From: Planctomonas psychrotolerans
GTDB taxonomy: Bacteria > Actinomycetota > Actinomycetes > Actinomycetales > Microbacteriaceae
Direction of reading: 5' to 3'
Assembly (NCBI RefSeq): GCF_008642235.1
Contig: NZ_SJEV01000001.1
Coordinates: forward strand, 868,001-932,000
Length of the DNA stretch: 64,000 nucleotides
Shown: one piece after another, positions 62,273 through 64,000 of the stretch
How positions within the stretch are numbered: the stretch's first letter is position 1
How the letters are laid out: each line of letters opens with the position of its first letter
Made by a program: the position numbers and the translations under genes
Notes under the pieces: model-generated
Told to the model about the DNA's origin: nothing
The model's input: only the letters and a program-made list of their open reading frames with translations
The model's database searches: none

Positions 62273-63883
62273 ATGACCGTTACACGGCGACAGGTACTGC
62301 TGCTAGGTGGACTTGGTGCCCTGGGTACAGCAGGTGCCATGTCCGTTCCCCTCGGCACCGTCGACGCGAAGTCAGCGAGCGAGCTGGACGACTCTCAGAT
62401 GCCGCTCCCGTACCGAACACCGTTCGTGTCGGCGCCGGTCCTGCAGCCGTACTCCACCGGCATCGATCCGGCTGACGGACAACCGGTCAATCACTACCGG
62501 GTGACCGAGGTCGCCGCCATGGCCAGCATCCTTCCCCGCCTGAAGACGCCGATCCTCGGTTACAACGGGATGTTCCCCGGCCCGACGATCAACCTCGACC
62601 GAGGGACCAAAGCGGTTCTCCGAGTGCGCAATCAGCTGCCCGCCCAGCACGCCCTCGACGGGCACAGGCTGTCGACGTCTACGCACCTGCACGGATCCGC
62701 ATCCCTGCCGCAGTACGACGGATACGCGAGTGACGTGACGTTCCCCGGCTTCTACAAGGACTACCACTTCGCGAACTCCCAGCCGGCACGCACCCTCTGG
62801 TACCACGACCACGGTGTGCACTACACCGCACTTAACGCCTACTCGGGACTCGCCGCCCAGTACCACGTGCACGACCCGGTCGAACGGGCGTTGCTCCCCC
62901 AGGGCCGCTTCGATGTGGCGCTCACGGTCAGCGATGCCATGTTCGCGGAGGACGGCTCGCTCGGCTACGACGACAACGATCATTCCGGCTTGTGGGGCGA
63001 CGTGATCCTCGTCAACGGCAGGCCCTGGCCCGTGATGAAGGTGCAGAAGCGCGTGTACCGGTTCCGCATCCTGAACGCGAGCATCTCGCGTTCACTGCGC
63101 CCCTACCTGAGCACCGGCGACCCCCTCACCGTGGTGGCGACCGACGGGGGGCTCATGCCCACGGCCCGAACGGTGGCGAACTACCGTCACGCGGGTGCCG
63201 AGAGGTACGAGGTTCTCATCGATTTCCGCAAGTACGCCACCGGTAAGCGGGTCGAGCTGCGGAATCTCTCGAACAAGAACAACGTGGACTACGACCACAC
63301 GAACAAGATCATGGCGTTCGACGTGGTCGGTGACCCCGTCGATACATCGGATCCGACGTGGAACCGTATTCCTACGACGCTCGTCGCGAGTGAAGCCATG
63401 AGTCTGACGGCGTCGCAGGCCACGAAGGTGCGTCGCTTCAGAGTGAAGAGGAGCGACACGACCAACCTGTGGTCCATCGACGACGCCACCTGGCAGGACG
63501 TCATCGCCAGCGGCTACCGCAAGGTGATCGCCGACCCGGCCCTGGGTGCGACCGAGATCTGGGAGTTCGAGAACGGCTCGGGCGGGTGGTTCCATCCGAT
63601 GCACATCCACCTGGTGGACTTCCAGATCCTGAGTCGCAACGGCCGAGCGGCCTTCCCCTACGAGATGGGCCCGAAGGACGTCGTCTACGTCGGCGAGGGT
63701 GAGACCGTGCGGCTGCTCATGAAGTTCACCCCTCACCGGGGCAAGTACATGGTGCACTGCCACAACCTGCCCCATGAGGACCACGACATGATGGTGCAGT
63801 TCAGCGTGGGGCTCGGCCCCGACGAGGTCGACGTCAACGACCCCATGACCGCGGCTCCGCCGCAGTGGGACGACGGGGCCTGA
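62273..63883 (+). CDS. multicopper oxidase, Tat-exported
   Basis: A 536-residue laccase/CueO/bilirubin-oxidase-like enzyme. A Tat-type signal TRRQVLLLGGLGALG leads it across the membrane folded. Copper ligands are all present: HLHG near residue 138, WYHDHGVHYT near 177, HPMHIHLVDF near 441 and HCHNLPHEDHDMM near 494, which includes the type 1 Cys-His-Met set. GAGGAGAA precedes the ATG. It lies 38 bases after the kinase gene and may be driven by it or by its own site. Substrate could be Cu(I), Mn(II), or a phenol; undetermined. Confidence 0.92.
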   Translation: MTVTRRQVLLLGGLGALGTAGAMSVPLGTVDAKSASELDDSQMPLPYRTPFVSAPVLQPYSTGIDPADGQPVNHYRVTEVAAMASILPRLKTPILGYNGMFPGPTINLDRGTKAVLRVRNQLPAQHALDGHRLSTSTHLHGSASLPQYDGYASDVTFPGFYKDYHFANSQPARTLWYHDHGVHYTALNAYSGLAAQYHVHDPVERALLPQGRFDVALTVSDAMFAEDGSLGYDDNDHSGLWGDVILVNGRPWPVMKVQKRVYRFRILNASISRSLRPYLSTGDPLTVVATDGGLMPTARTVANYRHAGAERYEVLIDFRKYATGKRVELRNLSNKNNVDYDHTNKIMAFDVVGDPVDTSDPTWNRIPTTLVASEAMSLTASQATKVRRFRVKRSDTTNLWSIDDATWQDVIASGYRKVIADPALGATEIWEFENGSGGWFHPMHIHLVDFQILSRNGRAAFPYEMGPKDVVYVGEGETVRLLMKFTPHRGKYMVHCHNLPHEDHDMMVQFSVGLGPDEVDVNDPMTAAPPQWDDGA

Positions 63884-63926
63884 CCCCCGGTAGGACGGAA
63901 TGCTCTGGCGCGCGTCGAATACCAGG

Positions 63927-63964
63927 ACACCCGCCACCATCGCCTCGGTGATGGTGGCGGGTGT
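63927..63964 (+). terminator. terminator after the multicopper oxidase gene
   Basis: A perfect 15-base stem ACACCCGCCACCATC and complement, eight-base loop, followed by TCTTGG, 44 bases past the stop. A short frame from ATG 63900 runs through this hairpin to the window edge and is not supported as a gene. Confidence 0.75.
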
Positions 63965-64000
63965 TCTTGGTGTGCTCGCCCTGCGGCTGTGGGTCGTCGA

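Noticed and set aside
63900-64000. Partial membrane-protein gene at the right edge
   Set aside because: The frame passes through a perfect 15-bp terminator-type hairpin and has poor ribosome spacing; too little sequence to support a gene.

Overview
The window is a high-GC actinobacterial chromosome segment with many GTG/TTG starts, genes packed with 4-base ATGA/GTGA overlaps, a DinB/mycothiol-type protein, and sugar ABC transporters that lack their own ATPase. A dispersed 23-bp intergenic repeat (core CCCTTCGACAGGCTCAGGG) points to Microbacteriaceae (Micrococcales). The family is an inference; the genus cannot be fixed from the sequence alone. No tRNA, rRNA, insertion sequence, prophage or CRISPR array was seen.

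Layout. (1) 1-15.5 kb: a glycoside-use island with the tail of an FAD oxidoreductase, a tandem metallo-beta-lactamase-fold protein, a ROK kinase, a SIS isomerase, a GH38 alpha-mannosidase, a sugar-binding lipoprotein, two permeases, a LacI regulator and two Gfo/Idh oxidoreductases. Four look-alike 18-bp palindromes (near 1.81, 8.21, 12.18 and 15.45 kb) suggest that one LacI protein controls all of it. (2) 15.6-16.8 kb: a fluoride-channel gene pair and a small membrane protein. (3) 16.9-19.3 kb: a three-gene overlapping operon encoding an 85-residue Asp/Gly repeat peptide, a JmjC/cupin oxygenase and a sucrase/ferredoxin-like protein. This looks like a peptide-modification (RiPP-like) system and is the most interesting item. 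(4) 19.7-26.2 kb: the xylose locus (ROK repressor, sugar epimerase, Gfo/Idh, xylA, xylB). (5) 26.3-28.8 kb: glycerate kinase and small proteins. (6) 29-37 kb: the L-arabinose operon (araD, araA, three-gene pentose ABC importer) with a LacI regulator and operators; araB is absent. (7) 37-39.6 kb: metB and cbs. (8) 39.9-46.1 kb: DUF3105/DUF305 pair, APH-type kinase, ABC exporter, small hypotheticals, SGNH hydrolase. (9) 46.2-50.9 kb: an alpha-glucoside-type ABC importer and its LacI regulator with matching operators. (10) 51-52.3 kb: rplL and rplJ with an attenuator. (11) 52.3-58.1 kb: aldo/keto reductase, NAD epimerase, a Gfo/Idh-aldo/keto reductase fusion, and a Stealth-type sugar-phosphate transferase. 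(12) 58.3-64 kb: a BTAD regulator, NarL-type response regulator, histidine kinase and Tat-exported multicopper oxidase.

Taken together this is mainly a plant-polysaccharide sugar-scavenging region: pentose and oligosaccharide importers, each with a local LacI/ROK repressor and palindromic operators, feeding xylose, arabinose and mannoside/alpha-glucoside catabolism. Housekeeping genes are interspersed. Two genes appear to use unusual start codons (CTG for the kinase, ATC for the Stealth protein). Several intercistronic RNA hairpins probably set the ratio of binding protein or enzyme to the genes downstream.
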